Source: an uncultured Parabacteroides sp. | GTDB taxonomy: Bacteria > Bacteroidota > Bacteroidia > Bacteroidales > Tannerellaceae | DNA: 64,000 nucleotides | NCBI GenBank assembly: GCA_944325345.1 | Contig: CALUZV010000002.1 | Span: forward strand, 124,001-188,000 | Direction of reading: 5' to 3' | Translations under genes and position numbers: made by a program | Shown here: piece after piece, positions 1 through 8,887 of the stretch | Layout of the letters: every line of letters starts with the position of its first letter | Numbering within the stretch: the first letter of the stretch is position 1 | Notes under the pieces: generated by a model | The model's database searches: none | Told to the model about the DNA's origin: nothing | Seen by the model: only the letters and a program-made list of their open reading frames with translations

Positions 1-142
1 AAAACGCTTAAATGTCGCATGAAAACGTTTGGCGACCCCGAAAAGCCCTTTAATGTCGCACGAAAAGGCTTTGCGACCCCGAAAAGCGTTAAAATGTCGC
101 ACGAAAAGGCTTTGCGAGGTCGCAAAGCCCTAAAATGTCGCA
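1..142. repeat. Tandem array, 41-bp period (array A)
   Basis: The word AATGTCGCA recurs at 11, 52, 93 and 134, exactly 41 bp apart, and the sequence between copies (CGAAAAGGCTTTGCGACC-like) is also similar. The array starts before the window, so its full length is unknown. It contains dyads such as TGCGAGGTCGCA. No reading frame is supported here. It is one of a series of arrays with the same unit length. Confidence 0.85.
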
Positions 143-178
143 TGATGAATTGAACCTAACAGAATAATGCACCATGCA

Positions 179-198
179 CCGTAGGTTGAAACCTACGG
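179..198. repeat. Perfect short hairpin, REP-like
   Basis: A 9-bp perfect stem with a 2-nt loop (arms CCGTAGGTT and AACCTACGG). A similar isolated perfect hairpin lies at 617-636 (arms CACGGCGAT and ATCGCCGTG). Such solitary hairpins between genes resemble REP-type elements; that link is an inference and no REP transposase is visible in the window. Confidence 0.5.
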
Positions 199-240
199 CT
201 ATTGATAACCCTCATTGCATTCGGGTTGGAATACTATCCG

Positions 241-574
241 AACTCTTCCCCTGATTCTGGAGAAATCCCCAAAGGGGGATGGGGTACAACGCTCCAGAAC
301 CACTCAGTGATGGTATGTCGCGACCTCACGTCGCATCAGAATCATCCAACAATGAGACAAAGCGACCTCGCAACGCGTTAGAATCACTGATTCCAAGGCA
401 ACGCGACCTCGCAACGCATCAGAATCACCCGACAATGAGGCAAAGCGACCTCGCAACGCGTTAGAATCAGTGATTCTAGGGTAACGCAACCTCGCTTTGT
501 GTCAGAATCACCCGACAATCGTTTTTATCAAGTATTCTATCTAAACTCTTCCCCTGCCCGCAGGGGGATGGGGT
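241..574. repeat. Array B (about 41.5-bp period) with matching flanks
   Basis: The word GCGACCTC (last copy GCAACCTC) occurs at 320, 362, 403, 445 and 486, with spacings alternating 42, 41, 42, 41. This suggests an 83-bp double unit. The units carry dyads such as AACGCGTT and GAATCACTGATTC. The array is bracketed by two related segments, 241-285 and 544-574, that both begin AACTCTTCCCCTG and end AGGGGGATGGGGT. Weak ORFs through this stretch come from the repeat itself. No gene is supported between position 1 and 872. Confidence 0.8.
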
Positions 575-668
575 TAATTTGGGGTTAAAACCCGGGAAAT
601 GAGAGGACTTGCCCGATCACGGCGATAAATCGCCGTGCTAAACATAATTGCCAATTATCCATTGAAAT

Positions 669-702
669 AAAAACCCCGCCTCACACCGACGCGAGGCAGG
701 GT
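669..702 (-). terminator. Intrinsic terminator of the large surface protein gene
   Basis: Read on the minus strand, a stem of CCCTGCCTC with GAGGCGGGG (one wobble) is followed by five T. It lies about 170 nt past the stop codon at 873. Confidence 0.75.
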
Positions 703-872
703 CTTCGTCTTTTGCCGTTGTTCGTTCCTCACGAAACTACTAACCCGGATAGAACTTTATTTTTCAATTACACTATATTAATAACACCTTCCGCTTGTTC
801 CGCCTCGCGACGTACTTGAAGCCTCAATGCTTCGCGCGGTAGTTGTATCTTTTACTCTTGTCAATTTTCCAA

Positions 873-3800
873 TTAGCGTACGCTAACCTTAACAGCTTCT
901 TCGCCATCGATGCTTACGATTGCGATACCAGCCGGAACAGAGATTGTAGCGTTGTCAGAAGTCAAGACTTCGTTAGCCACGATCTGACCAAGGATTGTAG
1001 AGATAACTACATTCTTGCCAGCAGCATTCTTGATGTTGATTGCACCGTCAGTTGCGATAACTTTAACTTCTGTAGCAGAAACACCTTCGTTTGCTGTCGG
1101 AGCAGCCTGGCCTTCGACGATGACACGCATAGCATCTTCCTTGTTAGAGATAAAGCCGAGGACACCATTGAAGTTAGACAAGTAAGTAAATTCGTTAGCA
1201 ACACGAATTACATAATTATCTTCTGCATCAGACGGCTTAACAATCTGGAACTGGAAGTTCTTGATGTCGCCAAGGATACCCTTGTTCTGATCAGCCTTTT
1301 CTGCTACGATAACTTCCTTGTTATCAACTGTAGTTTTCAATGTATCAGAATTTACCAACTCGCCAGCTTTGAAGATAGCCTTTGCATAAGAATCACCATC
1401 AACAAGTATTTCATACGGATTAACTTTGTCTTTGTGAAGTACAGCATAGTTATCCAAAGAGTCAGTTGAGTTATACATAAACTTGCCACCCTTAGAGATA
1501 TAGAATGACGGAATAATCTTTTCAGATGCAGTCGTATCCAACCAGAATGTCAAGTCTTCACCAGCTTCTGTACGAATAGCAATGATACCTTCGTTAGCGT
1601 CGTTTACATTTACGAAACCACCATTTTCAGCTTCGAATGTGAAGTGGCCAGAAGCAGCAGGCAGGCTAACACCGAGTTCCTCAGCTTCGAGATACAATCT
1701 TACTGCACTCAAATTAGGAACTTCGTATGCATTCCAACTATAAGTTGCTTTCTTAGTAATATTAGTTATATTACCTTCGCTATCTGTAGTTGTCGCTAAT
1801 GTCAATGCCTTTGTAGAAGCATCATCATTGTCGAAATCGCTCATAAGAGATACAGAACCATCGTAGTTATATTTAACCACAAATTCAGTTGCGGCATTCT
1901 TATTATCTACAATCTTGAAGTTTGTAGTTCCAGTACTTACTGTATTAGCCAAATATTCATTTTCAGCATCAACAACACGCAATCTGTAAGTATAATAGCT
2001 TACCAAGTCAGCAGAAGCTCTGTAAACCTTACCATCCTTATTGTAAACGTAGTTTGTAGCGATGTTTGCTACTCTAACTTCGTCCTTCGATGTAATAGTA
2101 ACCGGTTCGAATACAACCTGCAAGCTCTTAGTTTCGCTGATTTCAGTAGCTTTGCCATCTTTCGTTTCAGAAACATACCACTTGTCATTTGTTGTTGCAT
2201 TCTGAGCGAATACCAAACGATACGGTTCGTTGTTATCGATTTCTTTCTTGAAGAAACCTGCGTAAGCATCAACAGTTACCTTATCTAACTGAACAACCAT
2301 TGTGCTCATGCCGTCTCGATTATAGTTCTTTATAGACTTGGCATTTTCTTCAGCTACATAAACGTCTGCAGAAGCACCATTGAATTCCGGACCAACCAAC
2401 TTATATTGACCCTCTACATCTGTTGCATACAACTGTGTCTTAAAAGATACAGCCGTTTCGATATTCTCAAATGTTACAATCTGAGATTCTGTATCTACGC
2501 CTGTAATAGCAAATTGATACTGAGGCAACTTAATATCAATTAAGTCATCACCTTGTGCAACCAAAGTAAATGCGGTCTTATTATCTTTATCACCATTAGC
2601 AACAGCCAAATACTTGCCATATTCGCTATCTTCTTCACCTTCTCCGCTAACAAACTTCATTGTATAAACGGCAGCAGCTTGTGTCTTATTCAATAAGCTA
2701 ATGCCTTTAACCAAAGAAGAAGTCGTGATTTTGAATGAAGAAGGACTTGCTGTTGTTGTTACATAGTTTACGCCTGCAATCTTTGTAACACCAATATTCA
2801 ACAAACCACGAGTTTGTTCTGTCTTTCCGCTTTCTTTAATATAAGAAGCATCCTTAACAGTCAATTGATATTCTCCAGGATTTGCATATTGATCTTTTTC
2901 TGTTACTGTAAACGCTGCATTGCCAACATAAATATCCTTATCGCTAACTTGATATTTCTTAATGGTCTGATCATATTTGTTCAGCTCAGCACCAGTAATC
3001 GTGATTAACTTCAAACCATTCTGCTGTTCACCAACTGTTGTAGTCTGATAATTGTCATAAGAAGAAACAGCAACAAAAGTACATTCATTGAAAGCTTGAA
3101 TATAAGCCTCAATCATGTCTTGTCTATCTCTGCCATCTTCCCCAAAGTCATCGACAGTAACGCTTTCAAGATCTGCAATTTCTTCCGGAGCATCTACAAC
3201 AAAATACATACCAGCAGGAATGATTTCATCTGTTTCTGTATTCTTTACTTGTGCGAAATTGATAGCCTTAATCTGCTGAGAGAATACGTTGTTTTCGTCA
3301 GCTACTGTAGTTCCGACCGGAGCTAAAGAGAAGCCGTCACCACCCAACATACCATTCAACACATCAGCTGTGATATCATTCTCAGCCACAGTATAAGCAG
3401 CAAATGTTGTTGCTTCAGCTTTGTTTGCTTCATCAACCAGAGTCAATTTACCATCAGCAAATTTAACATACTGGCCATCCTTTGTCTTCAACAAGCCATT
3501 TGCAGCTTCAGCCATATCGAAGTAAATAACACCACCAGCTGCAGAAGCATTGTCAGCATTAGTTACAAGACTTGAACCAGAGAAAGTCAAATACTTTCCT
3601 GTCTTTGCATTTGTAAAAGTGAAATAATCTTTGCCTTCATTCTTTTCTTGCTTTACAGTCCAGAAGAAGTTAGTAACATCAGCATCTCCACTTTCATAAG
3701 TACCATCATAAATAGGTTCTTCACCTTCAGGTGCAACATTTACAGCATCAGCAGAAACCGCAGCAAGAGTCTTGCCTGACAATGTTACCCCCATTGCAAG

Positions 3801-3962
3801 ATCACCAGCACTATGATCCGCTACTCCATCTTCCGCTACTAAATAAATCTTAGCGTCTTTTTTGATTGTTGCTTCGTCGGCCAATGTGAACGGTTCTGCC
3901 ATCGCAGAAAAGCTTCCGCCAGCCAACAACGCAGCTACAAGCATAGTAAACTTCTTGTTCAT
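873..3962 (-). CDS. Large secreted surface protein with C-terminal sorting-like domain
   Basis: A 1029-residue protein. It begins with a clear Sec signal peptide (basic MNKK, hydrophobic stretch, AMA cleavage region) and has no lipobox, so export to the surface is likelier than lipidation. The body is rich in Asp, Glu, Asn, Thr and Val with no recognised catalytic motif; its repeated hydrophobic/acidic strands suggest stacked beta-domains. The last ~75 residues (IKNAAGKNVVISTILGQ onward, ending KVSVR) follow the pattern of the Por-secretion tail or the DUF6383-type C-terminus found in Porphyromonadaceae and Tannerellaceae. That points to type IX-like secretion or surface anchoring, which is an inference. 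It stands alone with a long 5' leader (see the hairpin at 4066-4150 and promoter at 4345) and its own terminator. The substrate or partner is unknown. Confidence 0.85.
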   Translation of the reverse strand: MNKKFTMLVAALLAGGSFSAMAEPFTLADEATIKKDAKIYLVAEDGVADHSAGDLAMGVTLSGKTLAAVSADAVNVAPEGEEPIYDGTYESGDADVTNFFWTVKQEKNEGKDYFTFTNAKTGKYLTFSGSSLVTNADNASAAGGVIYFDMAEAANGLLKTKDGQYVKFADGKLTLVDEANKAEATTFAAYTVAENDITADVLNGMLGGDGFSLAPVGTTVADENNVFSQQIKAINFAQVKNTETDEIIPAGMYFVVDAPEEIADLESVTVDDFGEDGRDRQDMIEAYIQAFNECTFVAVSSYDNYQTTTVGEQQNGLKLITITGAELNKYDQTIKKYQVSDKDIYVGNAAFTVTEKDQYANPGEYQLTVKDASYIKESGKTEQTRGLLNIGVTKIAGVNYVTTTASPSSFKITTSSLVKGISLLNKTQAAAVYTMKFVSGEGEEDSEYGKYLAVANGDKDNKTAFTLVAQGDDLIDIKLPQYQFAITGVDTESQIVTFENIETAVSFKTQLYATDVEGQYKLVGPEFNGASADVYVAEENAKSIKNYNRDGMSTMVVQLDKVTVDAYAGFFKKEIDNNEPYRLVFAQNATTNDKWYVSETKDGKATEISETKSLQVVFEPVTITSKDEVRVANIATNYVYNKDGKVYRASADLVSYYTYRLRVVDAENEYLANTVSTGTTNFKIVDNKNAATEFVVKYNYDGSVSLMSDFDNDDASTKALTLATTTDSEGNITNITKKATYSWNAYEVPNLSAVRLYLEAEELGVSLPAASGHFTFEAENGGFVNVNDANEGIIAIRTEAGEDLTFWLDTTASEKIIPSFYISKGGKFMYNSTDSLDNYAVLHKDKVNPYEILVDGDSYAKAIFKAGELVNSDTLKTTVDNKEVIVAEKADQNKGILGDIKNFQFQIVKPSDAEDNYVIRVANEFTYLSNFNGVLGFISNKEDAMRVIVEGQAAPTANEGVSATEVKVIATDGAINIKNAAGKNVVISTILGQIVANEVLTSDNATISVPAGIAIVSIDGEEAVKVSVR

Positions 3963-4065
3963 AACTAATAATTTAATTGTTAATAATAAAAGTAGTAATT
4001 TAAAGTCTAATCGAATTATTCACGAGGACTATCACAGCCCCACGCATCAGTTCATGAACAAGCAT

Positions 4066-4150
4066 AAAAAAAGCGCGGGCACTGTTGTTAATTATCTAAC
4101 CAAAGGCATCTGGAATTGCCCACACAACGATAAAAACAACAGCCCGCGCT
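4066..4150 (-). ncRNA. Candidate structured leader or small RNA with terminator-like end
   Basis: On the minus strand, 4150-4135 pairs with 4089-4072: 9 bp (AGCGCGGGC with GCCCGCGCT), a 2-nt bulge, then 7 bp (TGTTGTT with AACAACA). A 45-nt loop lies between the arms and six T follow the stem. It sits about 110 nt upstream of the start codon at 3962 and downstream of a candidate promoter at 4345. It could be an attenuator in the leader of the surface-protein gene, a small RNA, or a remote terminator of the gene ending at 4540. Confidence 0.45.
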
Positions 4151-4344
4151 CTATACGGTATAGTTCTTTTCTTCAACTAATACAAAAAGAAACATACGCG
4201 CCCAGAGCGCAAGCATTTATTGTCCATTATTCCGTTGTGTAAAAAATTTTCCAGATTTTTTGATTAGGAATAATCGCCGTAAATGCTATACATCTAATAT
4301 AGGATTCCGTCATTCCGGGAACGCTTTCCGCCGAGGAATCGATG

Positions 4345-4352
4345 CAAAGGTA
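4345..4352 (-). promoter_or_regulatory. Candidate -7 promoter element for the surface-protein gene
   Basis: The minus strand reads TACCTTTG, a match to the Bacteroidetes TAnnTTTG element, with CTTG about 19 bp upstream in place of TTTG. Transcription would begin near 4338 and give a leader of about 375 nt. Confidence 0.45.
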
Positions 4353-4452
4353 AGGACGATTTATGAATCTGCAAGAAAAATCTCGGAATTTTTTCCAGAA
4401 CTATGCTTTCTTTGGACGAAAGAGTAGGTTTCGGGGGACGAAACATACGTAG

Positions 4453-4538
4453 AAATACATCAACACCTACGCTTTCGCGGATGAACATCTACGAGAATTT
4501 TCCTCAACATCCGCAAAGACGTAGATGTTGATGTATTT
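4453..4538. repeat. Long inverted repeat just after the DUF4249 gene
   Basis: Arms 4453-4471 and 4520-4538 (19 bp, one mismatch) begin directly after the stop codon at 4540. A nested 7-bp stem (GCGGATG with CATCCGC) lies in the loop. There is no clean T-run, so it is more likely an RNA 3'-end structure or a transposed element than a classical terminator. Nothing else is supported between 4151 and 4539 beyond the promoter listed. Confidence 0.6.
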
Positions 4539-4539
4539 T

Positions 4540-5529
4540 TCAGGGGTAGAACGGCCCCAGAGGGATGTCTGTATAATGCAAGCCGCCGACTAAGCCTATC
4601 CCACCTTCGACATTCGAGAAGAGCAGGAAGGGGTCGCTCATTCCCTGGTTGGCAAAGTCTTGCAGGATATTATCATAGCTATAGTTCTGGAGACTTTTCA
4701 GAAAGCGATAGTAGGTCTCGGACAGACTATAGACGCGGAGATAATATTGCCCGCCATGTTCCAAATGCAGATTCTTGTCCAATAGGAAGTAGGAATTCGC
4801 AGCCGAGAAACTGAGGGTATAAGTCTGTCCATCGATGGTTTCGTCCGTAAAGATCTGAGCAGTCAAGGCTCCACTCCCGCCAAAAGAATCCGAGAAGATG
4901 CCCTCCAAGATACCTTCCTGTTCTTTTTCTAAAATATCGTCTGACATATAAAGAGAGGAACAGAACATCGGCCGTTCCATCAACGTATCTTGGGCATAGA
5001 GGGCAAGGGCATAATAGTTCGGTTCGCCTGCCGAATCGCGGAAAGTAAAGGCGCCTTCGCCCCTCGGTGCATTTATCCAAGGAGAATAAGATATAGTATC
5101 CTCAGGTGTTGCCTCTTCCCAAACAAACTGATGCGCCGTGATTTGCGGAGCAGAAGGGACAACATCTTCAGCTACTACGTCGGGATAGCCCTCCCGTGTT
5201 GCTTCGAGCCGAACGACATCGCCGACCTTGGGAATGTAGGCAGCACAATAGACTGTACCTGCCGAATCGGTCGAGAGAGGAACCATCTCCTCCGCCCAAG
5301 TACCGTTTACATAGAGTTGAATCTCGGCCCCTTCCAGTCCGAGATTAGGATGTTTCGTCCCGATAAACCACGTCTTTGACAGGGTCAGACTAAGCGGTTG
5401 GCCGGCTACGACATCGGCATTCATCACCATGCGGGCGGGAATACTATACTCGCTCAAATCCACCTCGCGCAAACAGGATGGAAGAAGCAAGAAGATACTT
5501 ATTATTATAAGGTATAGTCGTCTGTTCAT
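4540..5529 (-). CDS. DUF4249-family outer-membrane lipoprotein
   Basis: A 329-residue protein starting at the ATG at 5529. A longer frame exists, but this start gives a proper lipoprotein signal (MNRRLY, hydrophobic run, lipobox LLPSC, Cys near residue 18). The start lies 16 nt after the stop of the TonB-receptor gene, with a purine-rich GAAACAAAG before it. The sequence after the Cys (REVDLSEYSIPARMVMNADV, then beta-rich segments with LEGAEIQLYVNG) fits DUF4249, a lipoprotein usually encoded right after a CarboxypepD/STN-type TonB receptor. Its probable role is as a surface lid or accessory of the receptor. The ligand is unknown. It is the last gene of the sigma-controlled group. Confidence 0.8.
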   Translation of the reverse strand: MNRRLYLIIISIFLLLPSCLREVDLSEYSIPARMVMNADVVAGQPLSLTLSKTWFIGTKHPNLGLEGAEIQLYVNGTWAEEMVPLSTDSAGTVYCAAYIPKVGDVVRLEATREGYPDVVAEDVVPSAPQITAHQFVWEEATPEDTISYSPWINAPRGEGAFTFRDSAGEPNYYALALYAQDTLMERPMFCSSLYMSDDILEKEQEGILEGIFSDSFGGSGALTAQIFTDETIDGQTYTLSFSAANSYFLLDKNLHLEHGGQYYLRVYSLSETYYRFLKSLQNYSYDNILQDFANQGMSDPFLLFSNVEGGIGLVGGLHYTDIPLGPFYP

Positions 5530-5545
5530 CTTTGTTTCATTCGGT

Positions 5546-8038
5546 TTAGAATTTCCATGTATAAGAAGCCATCGGGATGATAGGGAGGAAGGACATCGAC
5601 TTGGCATTCGCCTCCTGCTTGTCCCGCGAACTCTCTACGCGGATGGTAAACACATTCATCCGGCAATATGCATTATAGATAGAGATATTCCAGATACCCA
5701 GGCGCCCCCGCTTCGTCCGATGGTAGATATTCAGTCCCAAGTCTAAACGATGGTAGTTGGGTAACTGCACATTGTTCCTCTCTCCGTATGCCCAAGCCGG
5801 CATCTGCTGGCTCCACTTGCCTTCTCCATTCGGCAAAGCATAGGCTTCGAGCGGGAGTGTTATCCTGTTTCCACTATGGAACATCCACGCTGCATTCAGC
5901 TCCAGTTTCTTGTTAATCCGCCAGAGAGCGACGATATTCACCTTGTGCCGGTTGTCGAAACGCGAGGGGAAGCGCTTTCCTCCGTTTAGTTCGGGGAAGT
6001 GGCGGTCGCTCCACGAGAGGGTATAACCTACCCAGCCCGTTATCTTTCCCTTGTCTCGATGGGCTGAAAACTCCAGACCATACGACCTGCCAGAGCCTTC
6101 TGCCAACCTTTCCCGCCAGTCTTCAAAGCCTTCGAACTGTATAGCCCCGTGCCTAAATTCAAGCAGATTATCCATTCGCTTGAAATAACCTTCGAGGGCG
6201 AAACGATAGACGGGATTCGGTCGATAGTATATACCCCCGGCTATCTGGTCGGACACCATAGGCCGTATCTCCTCCGTAGTGGGGAACCATACATCATTAG
6301 GCAGGGCAAAGTAGGTACTCGGCACCAAGTGGACAAATTGGCTCATTCTACTATAAGCCAGCTTTGCTTTCCATTGCTTCGTAAAAGCATACTGCATCGC
6401 CAGGCGAGGTTGCAGACTCCAGTAGTTCCGACCGGAGGAAAAGACCGAGAGGTGCAGACCTGCGTTCACCCTAAACCGCCTCCCGATACGCATTTCATCC
6501 TCCAGATAGGCCAACCACTCGCTCCCTTTCGAGGTACTTTCCTTAATGGGCAATATTTCTACATTCGTACCTGCCTCGGTCTTGAGCTTCGTCTTCGACT
6601 GATATCGAATAGGCCGATAATCATGAAACTGATAACCTGTCCCGAAGCGAAGGTCATTGTCCTTCCCCAATTTAGCCAGGAAACGGAGGCGAAGCCCGTA
6701 GTCTTGGATGAGCGAACGGTTATAGATGCTCTCCCATTTCGTGTATTTAGGCACATTCTCCCCGGTGGGTTTATTGTTCGGCAGAGGGTAGTAGATGATT
6801 CCTCCTAACTCATCATACTCCATCCCCCATCCATAGTTGGGATAGTTCAGATACGACTTTTCGGTCTCCTTCTCCGAGCGTTCGATGTCGGAATAGTAGC
6901 GGGTATAAGTCAGCGAGGCATCGAATTTCAGGCGGGTAGAGAGGTAGGACTCCCATTTCAGAGCCGAGGCAAAGTTGCCCCACTTCGTATGGTAGAGCTT
7001 CTCTCGACCGTACATATCCCCATCCCCCATCGTAAAGCGGTCGCTTCCTGAGTACGCAACCAGCGAGAGCCTATTCCCGGGATTAATCTGGTAGTCGATA
7101 CGGGCATTCAAATCGTGGAAAGCATAATGAAAGGTGAGGTCGCTACTGTTTCCCTCGCGTCGGTCCTTCCAATTGATGATGGCCAATGTCGGCGAGGAGA
7201 TGACATCTACCCACGAACGTCGCAACCCGAAATGGAAGGTCAATCTATCCTTCAGAATAGGACCTTCTACATAAACACTCCCGGACGTAAGTCCCAGCGA
7301 CAGTGCACCATGATACTCTCGTGAATTCTCCTGCCGCGTCCGGATATCGACGACAGACGAGAGCCTTCCTCCGTAACGTGCCGGGAAGCCGCTCTTGTAG
7401 AAATCTACTTGCTTGATAGCATCCGGATTGAAGGGCGAGAATAGTCCACCGAGATGGCTCACGGCATAGAGCGACATATCATCCAGCAGGAAGAGGTTCT
7501 CATCATTGTTTCCACCCCGCACGTACATCCCGGCTATTCCCTCCGCTCCTGCCGAGACACCGGGCAGCTGCTGTAGGCTCCGCACGACATCTGATTGCCC
7601 GAATATGACCGGGATACGTTGTATCTGCTCGGCGGATAGGGTCTCGACACCGGCATTCTCCTCCCCGGTGTTGTGCCTCAGGCTGTCCGCCTCGACGAGG
7701 ATTTCCTGTAGCTGGTGATTGCGCAATGTGTCCGGGGAAACGTCTATCTCCTCCCGCCGTTTCAGCACGATATAGTCGCCCAAGCGTGTCCATGCAGCCC
7801 AAGTTCCCTGCAAGATACAGTCTAAGGCATCTTCCAGCGGCACCCTATCCAAGTCGATGGATACAGGGGGCAGACCCTGGAGCAAGAGCGACTCGTAGGA
7901 GCACGTCAGCCCCGTCTGCCGCTCCACTTCGCGCAGCGCATCCTCCACCTTCGCCTCGTGCAGGTGCAACGTAACCCTACGCTCTTGTGCCTGTATATTA
8001 AAAGAAAGGAAGAACAAGAGGCAGACTATCCACCTCAT
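5546..8038 (-). CDS. TonB-dependent receptor with N-terminal STN signalling domain
   Basis: About 830 residues. A signal peptide (MRWIVCLLFFLSFNIQAQ) is followed by an STN/secretin-like domain (residues ~20-95), which in FecA-type receptors talks to the FecR anti-sigma factor. Next come the plug (~110-235, with VRGGNNDENLFLLDDM and the PARYGGRLSSVVDIRTR segment) and a 22-strand-type barrel ending in an aromatic residue (YTWKF). It imports an unknown substrate across the outer membrane using TonB energy. I chose ATG 8038 because it gives a basic signal peptide. An ATG at 8059 in frame would overlap the fecR stop codon and prepend an acidic MSDELRV, which is encoded by a low-complexity repeat-like stretch. 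Upstream fecR and sigma genes suggest substrate-induced transcription. Confidence 0.9.
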   Translation of the reverse strand: MRWIVCLLFFLSFNIQAQERRVTLHLHEAKVEDALREVERQTGLTCSYESLLLQGLPPVSIDLDRVPLEDALDCILQGTWAAWTRLGDYIVLKRREEIDVSPDTLRNHQLQEILVEADSLRHNTGEENAGVETLSAEQIQRIPVIFGQSDVVRSLQQLPGVSAGAEGIAGMYVRGGNNDENLFLLDDMSLYAVSHLGGLFSPFNPDAIKQVDFYKSGFPARYGGRLSSVVDIRTRQENSREYHGALSLGLTSGSVYVEGPILKDRLTFHFGLRRSWVDVISSPTLAIINWKDRREGNSSDLTFHYAFHDLNARIDYQINPGNRLSLVAYSGSDRFTMGDGDMYGREKLYHTKWGNFASALKWESYLSTRLKFDASLTYTRYYSDIERSEKETEKSYLNYPNYGWGMEYDELGGIIYYPLPNNKPTGENVPKYTKWESIYNRSLIQDYGLRLRFLAKLGKDNDLRFGTGYQFHDYRPIRYQSKTKLKTEAGTNVEILPIKESTSKGSEWLAYLEDEMRIGRRFRVNAGLHLSVFSSGRNYWSLQPRLAMQYAFTKQWKAKLAYSRMSQFVHLVPSTYFALPNDVWFPTTEEIRPMVSDQIAGGIYYRPNPVYRFALEGYFKRMDNLLEFRHGAIQFEGFEDWRERLAEGSGRSYGLEFSAHRDKGKITGWVGYTLSWSDRHFPELNGGKRFPSRFDNRHKVNIVALWRINKKLELNAAWMFHSGNRITLPLEAYALPNGEGKWSQQMPAWAYGERNNVQLPNYHRLDLGLNIYHRTKRGRLGIWNISIYNAYCRMNVFTIRVESSRDKQEANAKSMSFLPIIPMASYTWKF

Positions 8039-8051
8039 CACTCGTAACTCA

Positions 8052-8879
8052 TCACTCATAACTCCACTCTGTATTAAGCGTCTCGTTTATAATCTGCAAT
8101 ACATCTTCTACCGGCAGTTCCCTGAACGTAGCCGTAAGCTTTTGCCCCGTCTCCTTATAATTCAGGATATGGATACCATAGCATTCCTCAAGGTCATGCA
8201 CTACCTCCGCCAGCGGCGTATTCTCGAACCTGAGCACCTTCGTCTCCCACGAAAGGACATTCGCACTCTGCCTCTGCGCCAGCTCTATCCGCCGACGACC
8301 GTGCTCGTAGGTTGCCGACATCCCCTCGGTCAGTACCACCTTTTCGCCCGCTGCCTCCAGACGTACCCGGCCCGTGAGTACATCCACCGAAGTCTGTCCC
8401 CGGCGTTCAGCCACCTGGAAGGTCGTACCCAAGACGGTTACTTCAGTAGCCTCTGTCCGGACGCTGAAGGGTAATGCCTCCTCATGTTTCACCCGGAAGA
8501 ACGCCTTTCCCCGGAGGCGGATATCGCGCCGCTCCACGCCGAATGCCTTCCTATCGTAGCGCACCTCGCTGGCCGCTGCCAAGGATATGCACGAGCTGTC
8601 GGGCAAGTAAACCTCCTTCATCCCCCGCGCGTCGGTGGCCACTACAATCCATTCAGGCTGCCTCTCCCTATACATTATATAATATATAGAGCAGACGAAC
8701 AACAACGCTACTGCCGCAGCCGACGCCCATCTCCATACGAACCGATTGGCCCGCCGGATACCATGCGATGAGGCAAAACGCCGCCAGGCAGCCTCCTCGT
8801 CGAAGCGGCCCTCGCGGTAATGACGGGCGACGAAGCGGATGCGGTCGTCCAGTGTGGGTTGTTGCTTGTCTCTCTCCAT
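8052..8879 (-). CDS. FecR-family anti-sigma factor / signal transducer
   Basis: 275 residues. The N-terminal cytoplasmic part (~1-45) is followed by one membrane helix (WASAAAVALLFVCSIYYIMY, ~50-70). The periplasmic FecR domain (~85-185, with LPDSSCISLAAASEVRYD and VTVLGTTFQVAE) comes next, then a DUF4974-like C-terminus (~205-275, FENTPLAEVVHDLEECYGI). It should hold the ECF sigma factor at 9956-10462 until the STN domain of the receptor signals. It ends 13 nt before the preferred receptor start and begins 8 nt after the outer-membrane barrel gene, so the three are co-transcribed. Confidence 0.88.
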   Translation of the reverse strand: MERDKQQPTLDDRIRFVARHYREGRFDEEAAWRRFASSHGIRRANRFVWRWASAAAVALLFVCSIYYIMYRERQPEWIVVATDARGMKEVYLPDSSCISLAAASEVRYDRKAFGVERRDIRLRGKAFFRVKHEEALPFSVRTEATEVTVLGTTFQVAERRGQTSVDVLTGRVRLEAAGEKVVLTEGMSATYEHGRRRIELAQRQSANVLSWETKVLRFENTPLAEVVHDLEECYGIHILNYKETGQKLTATFRELPVEDVLQIINETLNTEWSYE

Positions 8880-8887
8880 CTCTCTTC

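Noticed and set aside
279..489. 61-codon ORFs on both strands near the window start
   Set aside because: Produced by the GCGACCTCGC-type repeat units of array B.
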